The notes below the pieces were generated by a model. That model searched no databases and was not told the origin of the DNA. It saw only the letters and a list, made by a program, of their open reading frames with translations. Made by a program: the position numbers and the translations under genes. This document shows positions 11,311 through 22,564 of a stretch of 64,000 nucleotides of DNA, in pieces. Origin of the DNA: Bufo bufo (Eukaryota; Chordata; Amphibia; Anura; Bufonidae); NCBI RefSeq assembly GCF_905171765.1, contig NC_053390.1, positions 578,052,471 through 578,116,470 of the forward strand, read 5' to 3'. Numbering within the stretch: position 1 is the stretch's first letter; each line of letters starts with the position of its first letter.

Positions 11311-11695
11311 AGTCCCAATCATATGTTAAAGTCCCCCAGGGGGTTTAACGGTTAAAAAAATGTTTTTAAAGATATAAAAAGAACAAAAACAATTAGAGAT
11401 TCAATTTAATCTATTTCCACAGTTTACAAATAAAAATAAATAAACAAACAATAACAAAAATAAACATTGTATCATCGTCTCTGAAAATGCTGAATTAATA
11501 AAATATAATACATAAATATGCTGAATTATTAAAATATAATACATAAATATTTATCTAGTGTAGTGAACTGATTAGCCATTTTTCAGTTGCTTCAACTCCC
11601 AAAAAAGTTATTTATTTATTTTTTAAAGTACAACAACACAAGAAAAACTTAAAAAAATTGGTATCTCTGTAATTGTCCGGACCTGCAGAATGAAG
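11311..11695. repeat. Left part of an older interspersed AT-rich repeat
   Basis: From 11311 to about 11612 this matches 19943-20245 (shared words CCCAATCATATGTTAA, CATCGTCTCTGAAAATGCTG, CAACTCCCAAAAAAGTT). Its continuation across the 11700-19247 insertion is 19252 onward: the joined sequence GCAGAATGAAG-TTAA-AGGTCAGC reads as one repeat. It is non-coding; family name not recognised with certainty. Confidence 0.6.
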
Positions 11696-12040
11696 TTAAA
11701 GGGTAACTGTCATGTTTTCATCAAAAAATCAATTTTAGCATATGTTACTGCTGCAGCAGCATTATGCATAAAGCAATCTTTAGTTTCTTCAGATACCACT
11801 GTTTTCCTTGAGTTTTTCCCTTAGTTATGGCTGTTTAAACATTTACAATATGAGGACCTTCTCAAGATGGCTCCCCTGCCAGTTCTCTGAGGCCAAAACT
11901 GCTTTCCCTCACTTCCCATACACAATTGCTCACGCCTCCTCACTCTGAAGCCTAAAGCAGGCATGCAGTATGAAGGACTGCCCCTCCGTCTTCCTGTCTT
12001 CTTAGCTGGAGACAGACAAGCCATAGCAACTGTCTTTTAA

Positions 12041-12118
12041 CCCCTTAAGGACCTAGGACGTACCGGTACGCCCTATTTCCCGAGTCCTTAAGGACCGAGG
12101 ACGTACCGGTACGTCCTG
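12041..12118. promoter_or_regulatory. Subterminal palindromic motifs at piggyBac left end
   Basis: CCTTAAGGACC followed by GGACGTACCGGTACG occurs twice (from 12043 and from about 12089), 46 bp apart; CGTACCGGTACG is a perfect palindrome. The right end has two GGTCCTTAAGG copies without the CCGG palindrome. Such repeated ends are plausible transposase-binding sites (inference). Confidence 0.7.
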
Positions 12119-12149
12119 ACTTAAAATCGGAACTCCGGCGCCGCAGGGG

Positions 12150-12366
12150 TTAATCGGAACGGGATTTCGGCTGAAATCATTCAGCCGGCATCCCGTAACA
12201 ATGCGGGGGGGGTCATTTGACCCCCCGTATCGGCGATCGCAGAAAACCGCAGGTCAATTCAGACCTGCGGTTTTCTGCGTTTCCGGTCCATTCGAGTGTC
12301 CTGTGACCCGATGAACCGGAAAAAGACTGCGATCGGTGGCGTAATTATACACCACCTATCGCAGTC
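12150..12366. repeat. Hairpin run in piggyBac leader
   Basis: Inverted repeats in series: 12162-12195 (CGGGATTTCGGCTGAA/TTCAGCCGGCATCCCG), 12203-12229 (GGGGGGTCA/TGACCCCCC), 12238-12279 (CGCAGAAAACCGCAGGTC against GACCTGCGGTTTTCTGCG, 18-bp perfect stem), 12326-12366 (ACTGCGAT/ATCGCAGT). Comparable to 2425-2622 in the other copy but with unrelated stem sequences. Confidence 0.8.
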
Positions 12367-13015
12367 TGAGGATTTGGAGAGGCGGTGCTGGCCCTGGTGC
12401 TGAATGCCGCTGTCCAGGGTGCTGATTGGTGCAGGGGAGAGAGGCGCGAGATTCAAACTTCCTGCGCTCCTCTCTCCCCTCCTCTTCCTGTCCAGCACCC
12501 TGACCGTGCAGCATCGTCCAGCACCAGCTCCTGTGTCCCCCTAATCGGAATCCATCACCCTCCTGCACCCATCGCCACCCAGGTAGGTTAGGGTCAGTGA
12601 GGGAGAGGCACCGTTAGGCAGGGAAAGAAGGGAAAAGTAAGTTAGAAAAAAAAAAGTACTTTTATTCCAAACTTCCATCTAACCCTAACCCAGACCCCTC
12701 CTGCCACTTGGCCCCCCCCCCCACCAGCCCCCCTTACCCACCTGCCCCCCCCCACCCCCCACCAGCCTCCCCCCCTCACCACCACTTTTTTTTTTCTGCG
12801 TGCGCTGACTGGCCGGCACTTTTTAGCGTCCGTCCACTGTTAGCGCATCGCCCGCCCCACCACCCCACCGACCGCTGATCAGCGTTGTACCGCTGATCAG
12901 CAAGTTTTGCCCATTTTTTGCCTGGACTTTTTAGTACGCGAACACCCGTTGCCCCCACACACACGCACATTTAATAAAGTTTGCCACACACGCACACCTA
13001 CACGCACACACACCC

Positions 13016-14815
13016 ATGGCCCGCCGGATGTTCTCGGCCGAGGAGGCATACGCCCAGATTGCCTCCGACTCTGAGAGCCCCAGTGAGGATGAGGATGACC
13101 CCACATTCCTTTTATCATCCGCATCCTCCTCATCATCATCTGATGACGATGAGCCACCAAGGCGGCGGAGACGCCGCCAGGCAGAGCCAGGGGCCCCACA
13201 TGCTAGGGATCCTGTGGCCCACCCTAGTACGAGCCGCCCTGGGGTTCGTACTGGTTTCCCGGCCCACCAAATAAGTCCACCGGAGCCCCCTGCCAATGAA
13301 CTTAGCTGGTGTCCCCCAGTGGACTTTGAGCCTGAGATTCCGGATTTTGCTGGCAATCCTGGAATCCAGATTCCCACAGTGGGGTTTACTGAAATAGACT
13401 ATTTTAGTTTTTTTTTCAGTAACTCACTGGTGAATTTGATGGTGGAGCAGACGAATCTGTACGCCCAACAGTTCGTCGCTCAAAACCCAGGCTCAGTTTT
13501 GGCTAGACCCGGTGGCTGGACGCCGGTCAGTGCAGCCGAAATGAGGACATTTTGGGGCCTCGTGCTGCATATGGGTCTAGTCCAAAAACCCAGTGTCAGG
13601 CAATACTGGAGTGGGGACGTCCTATACCAGACCCCACTGTACAGTATGGTCATGATACGTCACCGGTTTGAGGCCATCCGGAAATGTCTGCATTATTCCG
13701 ATAATGCAGCATGTCCCCCCCGAAGTGATCCTGCCTATGACCGGCTGTATAAGATACGGCCGGTCATCGATCACTTTGGGGCCACATTTCAGCAGGCCTA
13801 CGTACCTGGAAGGGAGGTTGCGGTTGATGAGTCTCTCGTTGCGTTCAAGGGGAGACTCAGTTTCCGCCAATACATTCCCACAAAGCGGGCGAGGTATGGC
13901 GTGAAGCTATACAAAATTTGTGAGAGTGCCTCAGGGTACACTTACAAATTTCGTGTGTACGAGGGGCGAGATTCCCGTATTGAACCCCCAGAATGTCCCC
14001 CCACTCTGGGTGTTAGCGGGAAACTCGTGTGGGACCTTATGTACCCACTGCTGGATAATGGTTACCACTTGTACGTGGATAACTTTTATACCAGCATTCC
14101 CTTGTTCAGGTCCCTTGCCGCCAGATCCACGTTCGCTTGTGGGACCGTGCGGAAAAATCAACGCGGCCTCCCTGCCTACCCCCTCCAGGTACCTATCCCC
14201 AGGGGTGAGACCCGTGCCCTTACCAGTGGAAACCTGTTGCTGGTCAGGTATAAGGACAAGAGGGATGTCCTTATGCTGTCCACAATCCACGGTAACGGCA
14301 CCACCCCTGTCCCTGTGCGAGGTACCGCGGCAACGGTCCTCAAGCCCGATTGTATCGTCGACTACAATCGGTATATGGGAGGAGTTGATCTCTCTGATCA
14401 AGTCCTCACGCCATATAATGCCATGCGCAAAACCCGGGCATGGTACAAAAAAGTTGCGGTCTACTTGGTACAGGTTGCCATGTACAACTCTTTTGTACTA
14501 TCCCGAAGCGCTGGCAGCACAGGGACATTCCTCCAGTTCTATGAGGCAGTCCTCAAGGACCTGATCTTTTCGGACCGGGAAAGAGCAGGCCGGAGTACCT
14601 CGGGAATTGGAGGCGCCCGGATCGTCCCTGGCCAACACTTTCCAGGTGTGGTCCCCCATACTGGAAAGAAGGGACGAACCCAAAAAAAGTGCAGAGTGTG
14701 TCACAAGAGGGGGATACGGAAGGACACCACTACTCAATGTGACACTTGCCCCGATCATCCGGGCCTCTGCATTATCAATTGCTTCAGGGAGTATCACACT
14801 TCCATGGAGTACTAA
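13016..14815 (+). CDS. piggyBac transposase, intact
   Basis: 599-residue frame with no lesion. N-terminus is acidic and Ser-rich (DSESPSEDEDD) followed by a six-Arg run near residue 50, a likely nuclear localisation signal. The catalytic core shows the three conserved Asp positions of the family: D271 in VAVDESLVAFKG, D355 in LYVDNFYTS and D458 in YMGGVDLSDQ (with D461). The C-terminus (about residues 560-592) has a Cys/His cluster, CRVCHKRG, CDTCPDHPGLC, matching the cysteine-rich domain that binds the element ends in this family. Length is close to the usual 550-600. It catalyses hairpin-mediated cut and paste at TTAA in the nucleus. Start chosen at 13016 because it is the first ATG of the frame and follows the GC-rich leader. 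It is the only gene of the element. Confidence 0.95.
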   Translation: MARRMFSAEEAYAQIASDSESPSEDEDDPTFLLSSASSSSSSDDDEPPRRRRRRQAEPGAPHARDPVAHPSTSRPGVRTGFPAHQISPPEPPANELSWCPPVDFEPEIPDFAGNPGIQIPTVGFTEIDYFSFFFSNSLVNLMVEQTNLYAQQFVAQNPGSVLARPGGWTPVSAAEMRTFWGLVLHMGLVQKPSVRQYWSGDVLYQTPLYSMVMIRHRFEAIRKCLHYSDNAACPPRSDPAYDRLYKIRPVIDHFGATFQQAYVPGREVAVDESLVAFKGRLSFRQYIPTKRARYGVKLYKICESASGYTYKFRVYEGRDSRIEPPECPPTLGVSGKLVWDLMYPLLDNGYHLYVDNFYTSIPLFRSLAARSTFACGTVRKNQRGLPAYPLQVPIPRGETRALTSGNLLLVRYKDKRDVLMLSTIHGNGTTPVPVRGTAATVLKPDCIVDYNRYMGGVDLSDQVLTPYNAMRKTRAWYKKVAVYLVQVAMYNSFVLSRSAGSTGTFLQFYEAVLKDLIFSDRERAGRSTSGIGGARIVPGQHFPGVVPHTGKKGRTQKKCRVCHKRGIRKDTTTQCDTCPDHPGLCIINCFREYHTSMEY

Positions 14816-14923
14816 ATTTTTATAATCCTCAACAGTCCACTAGAGAACATAAAACACTATGGCTCTCAGACTTTAGAGACACGGAAACAATTTTTCTTTC
14901 CCCAAAAAATATTAGTTTTAGAG

Positions 14924-15063
14924 CAGGCATCCTCAAACTGCGGCCCTCCAGATGTTGTAAAACTATAACTCCCAGCATGCCCAGACAACCTACAGCCATC
15001 AGCAGGGCATGGTGGGAATTGTAGTTTTACAATATCTGGAGGGCCGCAGTTTTAGGATGCCTG
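14924..15063. mobile_element. Fold-back miniature element inside the piggyBac
   Basis: Near-palindromic 140 bp: left arm CAGGCATCCTCAAACTGCGG, right arm its near complement ending GGATGCCTG at 15063, arms of roughly 55 bp around a short centre. Flanks TTTAGAG and CTTAGTG resemble a decayed duplication. Compare 51745-51881, which has a similar centre (AACTCCCAGCATGCC) but different ends. hAT-type miniature element is likely. Confidence 0.75.
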
Positions 15064-15239
15064 CTTAGTGTCTCCAAAGTCTGAGAGCCATACATATTGG
15101 GCATCGTCGCGTGCGTAAAAGTCGTCGCTATAAAAATAACTTTTGACCAAACGCCTCGGATGAACGGTGTTAAAAATATAAAATAAAAACTGTGCCAAAA
15201 CACCCATTTTTGGGCAAAATTTCAATTTGAATCCATTTT

Positions 15240-18200
15240 GCCGGTAATAAAGCAAGGGTTAACAGCCAAACAAAACTAAATATTTATTGCCCCGATTCTG
15301 TAGTTTGCAGAAACACCCCATATGTGGTCGTAAATGGTTATATAGCCGCACGGCAGGGCATAGAACGAAGGGAACTCCATATGGTTTCTGGAAGGCAGAT
15401 TTTGATGGACAGTTTTTTTTTTGACACCATGTCCCATTAGAAGCCCCCCCTGATGTAGCCTAGACTAGAAACTCCAAAAAAGTGACCCCATCTAAGAAAC
15501 TACACCCCTCAAGGTATTCAAAAGTTACTTTACAAACTATGTTAACCCTTTAGGTGTTCCACAAAACCAAATAGTGAATGTAGAAACAATTTTAGAATTA
15601 AATTTTTTTGTTACATTGCCTCAAAAAAGAGTAATATAGAGCAACCAAAAATCAAATTTACCCCAAAAATAGTCCCAAAACAACAACCACCTTATCCCGT
15701 AGTTTCCTAGATGGGGTCACTTTTATGGAGTTTCTACTCTAGGGGTGCATCAGGGGCCTTGAAAGGGTACATGGTGTCAATAAACCAGTCCAGCAAAATC
15801 TGCCTTCCAAAAACCATATGACGTTCCCCTTCTTCTATGTCCTGCCGTTTAGCCAAATAGTAGTTTACGACCACATATGGGGTGTTTTTGCAAACTACAG
15901 AATCAGGGCAACCCATTTTGAGTGTTGTTTGGCAGTTAACCCTTGTTTTACTCCTGGAAAAAATTTATTATATTGGAAAATTTTCCAAAAAATAGAAATT
16001 TCAAAATTGTTTCTCCATCTGCCATTAACTCTTGTGGAACACCTAAAGGGTTAACAAAGTTTGTAAACCCAGTTTTGAATACCTTGAGGGGTGTACTTTC
16101 TTAGATGGAGTCACTTTTTTGAAATTTCTATTCTAGGGGTGCAACAGGGGGCTTCAAATGGGACATGGTATAAACAAAACCAGTCCTGCCAAATCTGCCT
16201 TCCAAAACCCATATGGTGTTCCCCTCCTTCTATGTGCTACCGTTCGGCCAAACAGTAGTTTACGACCACATATGGGGTGTTTTTGCAAACTACAGAATCA
16301 GGGCAACCCATTTTGAGTGTTGTTTGGCAGTTAACCCTTGTTTTACTCCTGGAAAAAATTGATTATATTGGAAAATTTTCCAAAAAATAGAAATTTCTAA
16401 ATTGTTTCTCCATCTGCCATTAACTCTTGTGGAACACCTAAAGGGTTAACAAAGTTTGTAAACCCAGTTTTGAATACCTTGAGGGGTGTACTTTCTTAGA
16501 TGGAGTCACTATTTGAAATTTCTATTCTAGGGGTGCAACAGGGGGCTTCAAATGGGACATGGTATAAACAAAACCAGTCCTGCCAAATCTGCCTTCCAAA
16601 ACCCATATGGTGTTCCCCTCCTTCTATGTGCTACCGTTCGGCCAAACAGTAGTTTACGACCACATATGGGGTGTTTATGCAAACTACAGAATCAGGGCAA
16701 CCCATTTTGAGTGTTGTTTGGCAGTTAACCCTTGTTTTACTCCTGGAAAAAATTGATTATATTGGAAAATTTTCCAAAAAATAGAAATTTCAAAATTGTT
16801 TCTCCATCTGCCATTAACTCTTGTGGAACACCTAAAGGGTTAACAAAGTTTGTAAACCCAGTTTTGAATACCTTGAGGGGTGTACTTTCTTAGATGGAGT
16901 CACTTTTTTGAAATTTCTATTCTAGGGGTGCAACAGGGGGCTTCAAATGGGACATGGTATAAACAAAACCAGTCCTGCCAAATCTGCCTTCCAAAACCCA
17001 TATGGTGTTCCCCTCCTTCTATGTGCTACCGTTCGGCCAAACAGTAGTTTACGACCACATATGGGGTGTTTTTGCAAACTACAGAATCAGGGCAACCCAT
17101 TTTGAGTGTTGTTTGGCAGTTAACCCTTGTTTTACTCCTGGAAAAAATTGATTATATTGGAAAATTTTCCAAAAAATAGAAATTTCTAAATTGTTTCTCC
17201 ATCTGCCATTAACTCTTGTGGAACACCTAAAGGGTTAACAAAGTTTGTAAACCCAGTTTTGAATACCTTGAGGGGTGTACTTTCTTAGATGGAGTCACTA
17301 TTTGAAATTTCTATTCTAGGGGTGCAACAGGGGGCTTCAAATGGGACATGGTATAAACAAAACCAGTCCTGCCAAATCTGCCTTCCAAAACCCATATGGT
17401 GTTCCCCTCCTTCTATGTGCTACCGTTCGGCCAAACAGTAGTTTACGACCACATATGGGGTGTTTATGCAAACTACAGAATCAGGGCAACCCATTTTGAG
17501 TGTTGTTTGGCAGTTAACCCTTGTTTTACTCCTGGAAAAAATTGATTATATTGGAAAATTTTCCAAAAAATAGAAATTTCAAAATTGTTTCTCCATCTGC
17601 CATTAACTCTTGTGGAACACCTAAAGGGTTAACAAAGTTTGTAAACCCAGTTTTGAATACCTTGAGGGGTGTACTTTCTTAGATGGAGTCACTTTTTTGA
17701 AATTTCTATTCTAGGGGTGCAACAGGGGGCTTCAAATGGGACATGGTATAAACAAAACCAGTCCTGCCAAATCTGCCTTCCAAAACCCATATGGTGTTCC
17801 CCTCCTTCTATGTGCTACCGTTCGGCCAAACAGTAGTTTACGACCACATATGGGGTGTTTTTGCAAACTACAGAATCAGGGCAACCCATTTTGAGTGTTG
17901 TTTGGCAGTTAACCCTTGTTTTACTCCTGGAAAAAATTGATTATATTGGAAAATTTTCCAAAAAATAGAAATTTCTAAATTGTTTCTCCATCTGCCATTA
18001 ACTCTTGTGGAACACCTAAAGGGTTAACAAAGTTTGTAAACCCAGTTTTGAATACCTTGAGGGGTGTACTTTCTTAGATGGAGTCACTATTTGAAATTTC
18101 TATTCTAGGGGTGCAACAGGGGGCTTCAAATGGGACATGGTATAAACAAAACCAGTCCTGCCAAATCTGCCTTCCAAAACCCATATGGTGTTCCCCTCCT

Positions 18201-18640
18201 TCTATGTGCTACCGTTCGGCCAAACAGTAGTTTACGACCACATATGGGGTGTTTATGCAAACTACAGAATCAGGGCAACCCATTTTGAGTGTTGTTTGGC
18301 AGTTAACCCTTGTTTTACTCCTGGAAAAAATTGATTATATTGGAAAATTTTCCAAAAAATAGAAATTTCAAAATTGTTTCTCCATCTGCCATTAACTCTT
18401 GTGGAACACCTAAAGGGTTAACAAAGTTTGTAAACCCAGTTTTGAATACCTTGAGGGGTGTACTTTCTTAGATGGAGTCACTTTTTTGAAATTTCTATTC
18501 TAGGGGTGCAACAGGGGGCTTCAAATGGGACATGGTATAAACAAAACCAGTCCTGCCAAATCTGCCTTCCAAAACCCATATGGTGTTCCCCTCCTTCTAT
18601 GTGCTACCGTTCGGCCAAACGGTTTCTATTATCTAAGCCT
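15240..18640. repeat. ~395-bp satellite with 790-bp higher-order period and an orientation flip
   Basis: Words such as TATGTGGTCGTAAA at 15240-15600 lie in one orientation; from about 15700 to 18620 the complementary sequence repeats in the other. Positions of GTGTTT(T/A)TGCAAAC are about 15881(T), 16278(T), 16672(A), 17068(T), 17462(A), 17858(T), 18252(A): units of ~395 bp alternate in two types, giving a 790-bp dimer repeated almost without change. Other type markers (CACTTTTTTG against CACTATTTG; TTTCAAAATTG against TTTCTAAATTG) alternate in step. No coding potential. Confidence 0.93.
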
Positions 18641-19251
18641 CACAATATGACTTCAAACCTGAACTGGTCCATAAAAAGTGGGATTTTGAAGATTTCTGAA
18701 AATTTCAAAATTTGCTTCTAAACTTCTAAGCCTTGTAACATCCCCAAAAAATAAAATATCATTCCCAAAACAATTCAAGCATGAAGTAGACATATGGGGA
18801 ATGTAAAGTCATCACCATTTTTGGGGGTATTACTATGTATTACAGAGGTAGAGAAACTGAAAATTTGAAATTTGCTAATTTTTCAAAATTTACGGTAAAA
18901 ATTGTATTTTTTTATGCAAAAAAATTAACTTTTTTGACCCAATTTTAGCAGTGTCATGAAGTACAATATGTGACGAAAAAACAATCTCAGAACGGCCTGG
19001 GTAAGTCAAAGCGTTTTAAAGTTATGAGCACTTAAAGTGACACTGGTCAGATTTGCAAAAAATGGCCTGGTCCTTAAGGTGAAAATGAGCCCGGTCCTTA
19101 AGGGGTTAAGGGAGCAGTGGACAGGGACAGAGGACATTAATAAAAGCTGTTATTATAAGGTAATTACATATCTTTTGACAATAATTGACAGACTAACTCA
19201 GGTGTACATGCTAGCTCTAATAAACTAGCAAATAAAAAATATGACAATTAA

Positions 19252-19705
19252 AGGTCAGCTTTAGCACATAGGGAACACTGTAAAAATGAAACCCACAAAA
19301 CAATGTTGGAATTGCAGATTTCCACTATATTGTATGCAATACAATGCAATATGCAATATTAAATTGTACCATTTGAAAGTACAACCTCTAATATGTCTAT
19401 ATGAACAGAAAAATATAAATGTTATGTCTTCTGGAAGGCAGAGAGAAAAAAATGAAAATTGTTCTGCCCAGCAGAGTTGAGAATCATTACAGATCACGTC
19501 TGCCTTAGTTTTGGTATTTCTGTAGTGATTAGTGTGGTTATAGCACCATCTAGCGGTGTTAATGTGTATTACACTTTGTTTTCCTGTTATAAAGACTGCT
19601 GCATTGTGGGTGATGCAAAGCATTGTGGCAGTGCAAAGCATCCTGGGAAAGAGAAGCCTCCAGTCACCAGGGCACATCAGCAGAGCTGTTCTTCTGCATA
19701 TCTCC
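19252..19705. repeat. Right part of the older interspersed repeat
   Basis: Continuation of 11311-11695 beyond the nested insertions, with TGAAACCCACAAAACAATG and a TGAAAATTGTTCTGCC stretch. Short frames on both strands are chance. It runs into the direct repeat at 19706. Confidence 0.5.
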
Positions 19706-20482
19706 TTCTTAAACTCCACAATCCTTGTAAAAGCATATCTGGTGAGAGATCTACCTTTGTTTCAGGGACATTATGTTATGCAGAGCTGTTTAGTTAGTTA
19801 TAATTGTTACTCAGGGAGTTTCTATTGTTAGCTAGACATGTAATCTTATGTACAGGCAGCCATTTTACCATATGCTTCAGTGTTAATGTAATGTTATAGT
19901 ACATGCTATTCTTTATACTTATACATGTTATTTGTATTCTTGAATCCTTTAAAGTCCCAATCATATGTTAACGTCCCCTAGGGGGATTAACAGTTAAAAA
20001 AATGTTTTTAAAGATATAAAAAGAACAAAAAGATTTAGAGATTCAATTTAATCTATTTCCACAGTTTACAAATAAAAATAAATAAACAATAACAAAAATA
20101 AACATTGTATCATCGTCTCTGAAAATGCTGAATTAATAAAATATAATACATAAATATGCTAAATTATTAAAATATAATACATAAATATTTTTCTAGTGTA
20201 GTGAACTGATTAGCCATTTTTCAGTTGCTTCAACTCCCAAAAAAGTTCTTAAACTCCACCATCCTTGTAAAAGCATATCTGGTGAGAGATCTACTTTTGT
20301 TTCAGGGACATTATGTTATGCAGAGCTGTTTAGTTAGTTATAATTGTTACTCAGAGAGTTTCTATTGTTAGCTAGACATGTAATCTTATGTACAGGCAGC
20401 CATTTTACCATATGCTTCAGTGTTAATGTAATGTTATAGTACATGCTATTCTTTATACTTATACATGTTATTTGTATTCTTG
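19706..20482. repeat. 237-bp direct repeat flanking a 303-bp segment (540-bp period)
   Basis: 19706-19942 and 20246-20482 are nearly identical (TTCTTAAACTCCAC(A/C)ATCC to TTTGTATTCTTG). The segment between (19943-20245) is the same sequence as 11311-11612. The two direct copies resemble small terminal repeats, but no coding sequence or clean target duplication is visible, so a local tandem duplication is equally possible. Confidence 0.8.
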
Positions 20483-21359
20483 TAGTTTTACCAAATTCTC
20501 CTGTTTTACCAATCGAACAAACAAACAAACCTGTTGACCAATAAACAAGTTAGACTCCAAAGAACAGTGCTCTTATTTGGAAGGCAGGAATGGTTTATGA
20601 TGAATGTCAGACTGCACACTGTGTAAACGTGTATGAAGACAGAACAGTAAAACAGATGCTAGTCACCAGTAGTGATGAGCGGCATAGGCAATATTAGTTT
20701 TCACGATATTTCACAAATTTTTCGCATAATATTCACAATAAACTTACGAATTCTAGAATTCGTGATCTCCAGTCATTATTTTCGCAATTGCGCAAATTGG
20801 CACTAATGATCTGTATTATATATATATATGAGCTAACTAGGGTTGAGTGAACCCGAACTATAAAGTTCGGGTTCATACCGAACTTTAGGATTTTTGGACC
20901 CCGGACCCGAACATTTCAGTAAAAGTTCGGGTTCGGTGTTCGGCGATTTCTTAGCGTTTTTTGAAAGGCTGCAGAGCAGCCAATCAACAAGCGTTTGACT
21001 GTGTGACCTTAGAAGCCATCACAGCCATGCCTACTAATGGCATGGCTGTGATTGGCCAGTGCAGCATGTGACCCAGCCTCTATATAAGCTGGAGTCACGT
21101 AGCACTGCACATCACTCTACTGTGCTTAGTGTAGGCAGAGGATGATGCTGCTGCTGTAAGGGAGAGAATAGGACAGAATCTGTTATCAGAACTCCAATTG
21201 AATTCAGCGATCTACATAGATTTAGTTGTGTGGGTGCAGTTCATAATCTTTTTACCCTGCCCTGAGCCCAGTGACAGAGAAAAATAACTTTTATCCGTCT
21301 GTTAGTTAGGTGGGCAGCGGCGGCCATTTTATGCAAGCTCAGTGCACTAGCACTGCATC

Positions 21360-22560
21360 TGTGCTTTTGTGACATTTAAATACAAGCTTGAAATGCTGCA
21401 ATATTAATCTGGCTTTGAAAAAACACCCATTGTTTGCAAAATACTTAATATTGCAGCCCTTGCTGCATCTGTGATTGTTAAAAACAAGTTTTAAAAACTT
21501 CAACAATTTTCTGGCATTAAAAAAACACCAATTTTTGGGAATATCCAACATCTGGTGCCTTTGCAGGATTAGTCAGTGTGCAATTTAAGCTAGAAATACA
21601 GCTATAATTTTCTGGGTTTTTAAAAACACAGTTTTTGGGCAAAATACACAATTTTACAGCCCTTGCTGCATCTGCAAGTGTGAAATTCAAGGCTTATATA
21701 CTGCTGTCATATTCTGTTATTAAACAAACACCCATTTTGGACCAAAAACTTAAATTGCGGCCTAGTCTGTATCTGTATGTGTGAGATACACACTTTAGAT
21801 ACTGTGGTTATATTCTGCTTTTAATAAAACACCCTTTTTGGGCAAAATACACAATTTTACAGCCCTTGCTGCATCTGCACGTGTGAAATTCAATGGTCAT
21901 ATTCTGTTATTAAGCAAACACCCATTTTGGGCAAAAAACTTTAATTGCGGCCTAGTCTACATCTGTATGTGTGAGATACACCCTTTACATACTGTGCTTC
22001 TATTCTGTTATTTGAAAAACAACCATTTTGGGCAAAATACACAATTTTACAACCCCTGCTGCATCTGCAAGTGTGAAATTCAAGGGTTATATACTGCTGT
22101 CATATTCTGTTATTAAGCAAATACCCATTTTGGGCAAAAAACTTTAATTGCGGCCTAGTCTACATCTATACGTGTGAGATACACCCTTTACATACTGTGG
22201 TTCTATTCTGTTATTAGCAAAACACCCATTTTGGGCAAAAAAATTTAATTGCGGTCTAGTCTGTATCTGTACGTGTGAGATACACACTTTAGATACTGTG
22301 GTTATATTCTGCTTTTAATGAAACACCCTTTTTGGGCAAAATACACAATTTTACAGCCCTTGCTGCATCTGCACATGTGAAATTCAAGGGTTATATACTG
22401 CTGTCATATTTTGTTATCAAACAAACACCCATTTTGGGTACAAAAAACTTTAATTGCGGCCTAGTCTACATCTGTACGTGTGAGATACACCCTTTAGATA
22501 CTGTGGTTCTATTCTGGTATTAATAAAACACCCAATTTTAAGCAAGATCCTACAGTTGAG
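21360..22560. repeat. ~75-80-bp minisatellite upstream of the hAT-B transposase
   Basis: Units alternate around ACACCCATTTTGGGCAAAA, with TACAGCCCTTGCTGCATCTG or TTGCGGCCTAGTCT and TGTGAGATACACCCTTTA. hAT-C carries the same kind of array at 39180-40460, hAT-A an unrelated 295-bp one. Confidence 0.85.
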
Positions 22561-22564
22561 AAAT

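Larger units (their letters stand above)
12041..19105 (+). mobile_element. Complete piggyBac transposon
   Basis: Perfect 13-bp terminal inverted repeats CCCCTTAAGGACC (12041-12053) and GGTCCTTAAGGGG (19093-19105), flanked by TTAA target duplications (12037-12040, 19106-19109). Contents in order: palindromic subterminal motifs, a hairpin run, a GC-rich leader, an intact 599-residue transposase (13016-14815), a nested fold-back element (14924-15063), and about 3 kb of a ~395-bp satellite. At 7065 bp it is long for the superfamily; the satellite explains most of the excess. All parts needed for autonomy appear present; activity is inference. Confidence 0.93.
11700..19247. mobile_element. TTAA miniature element split by the piggyBac
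   Basis: TTAA at 11696-11699 followed by AGGGTAACTGTCATGTTTT, and at the other side AAAAATATGACAA followed by TTAA (19248-19251): short, imperfect terminal repeats. Without the 7-kb piggyBac the element would be only about 480 bp. The repeats are weak, so the boundaries rest mainly on the two TTAA sites and on the continuity of the surrounding older repeat. Confidence 0.5.

Noticed and set aside
19459..19797. 112-residue plus-strand frame
   Set aside because: Crosses the boundary between two non-coding repeat blocks; no motif.
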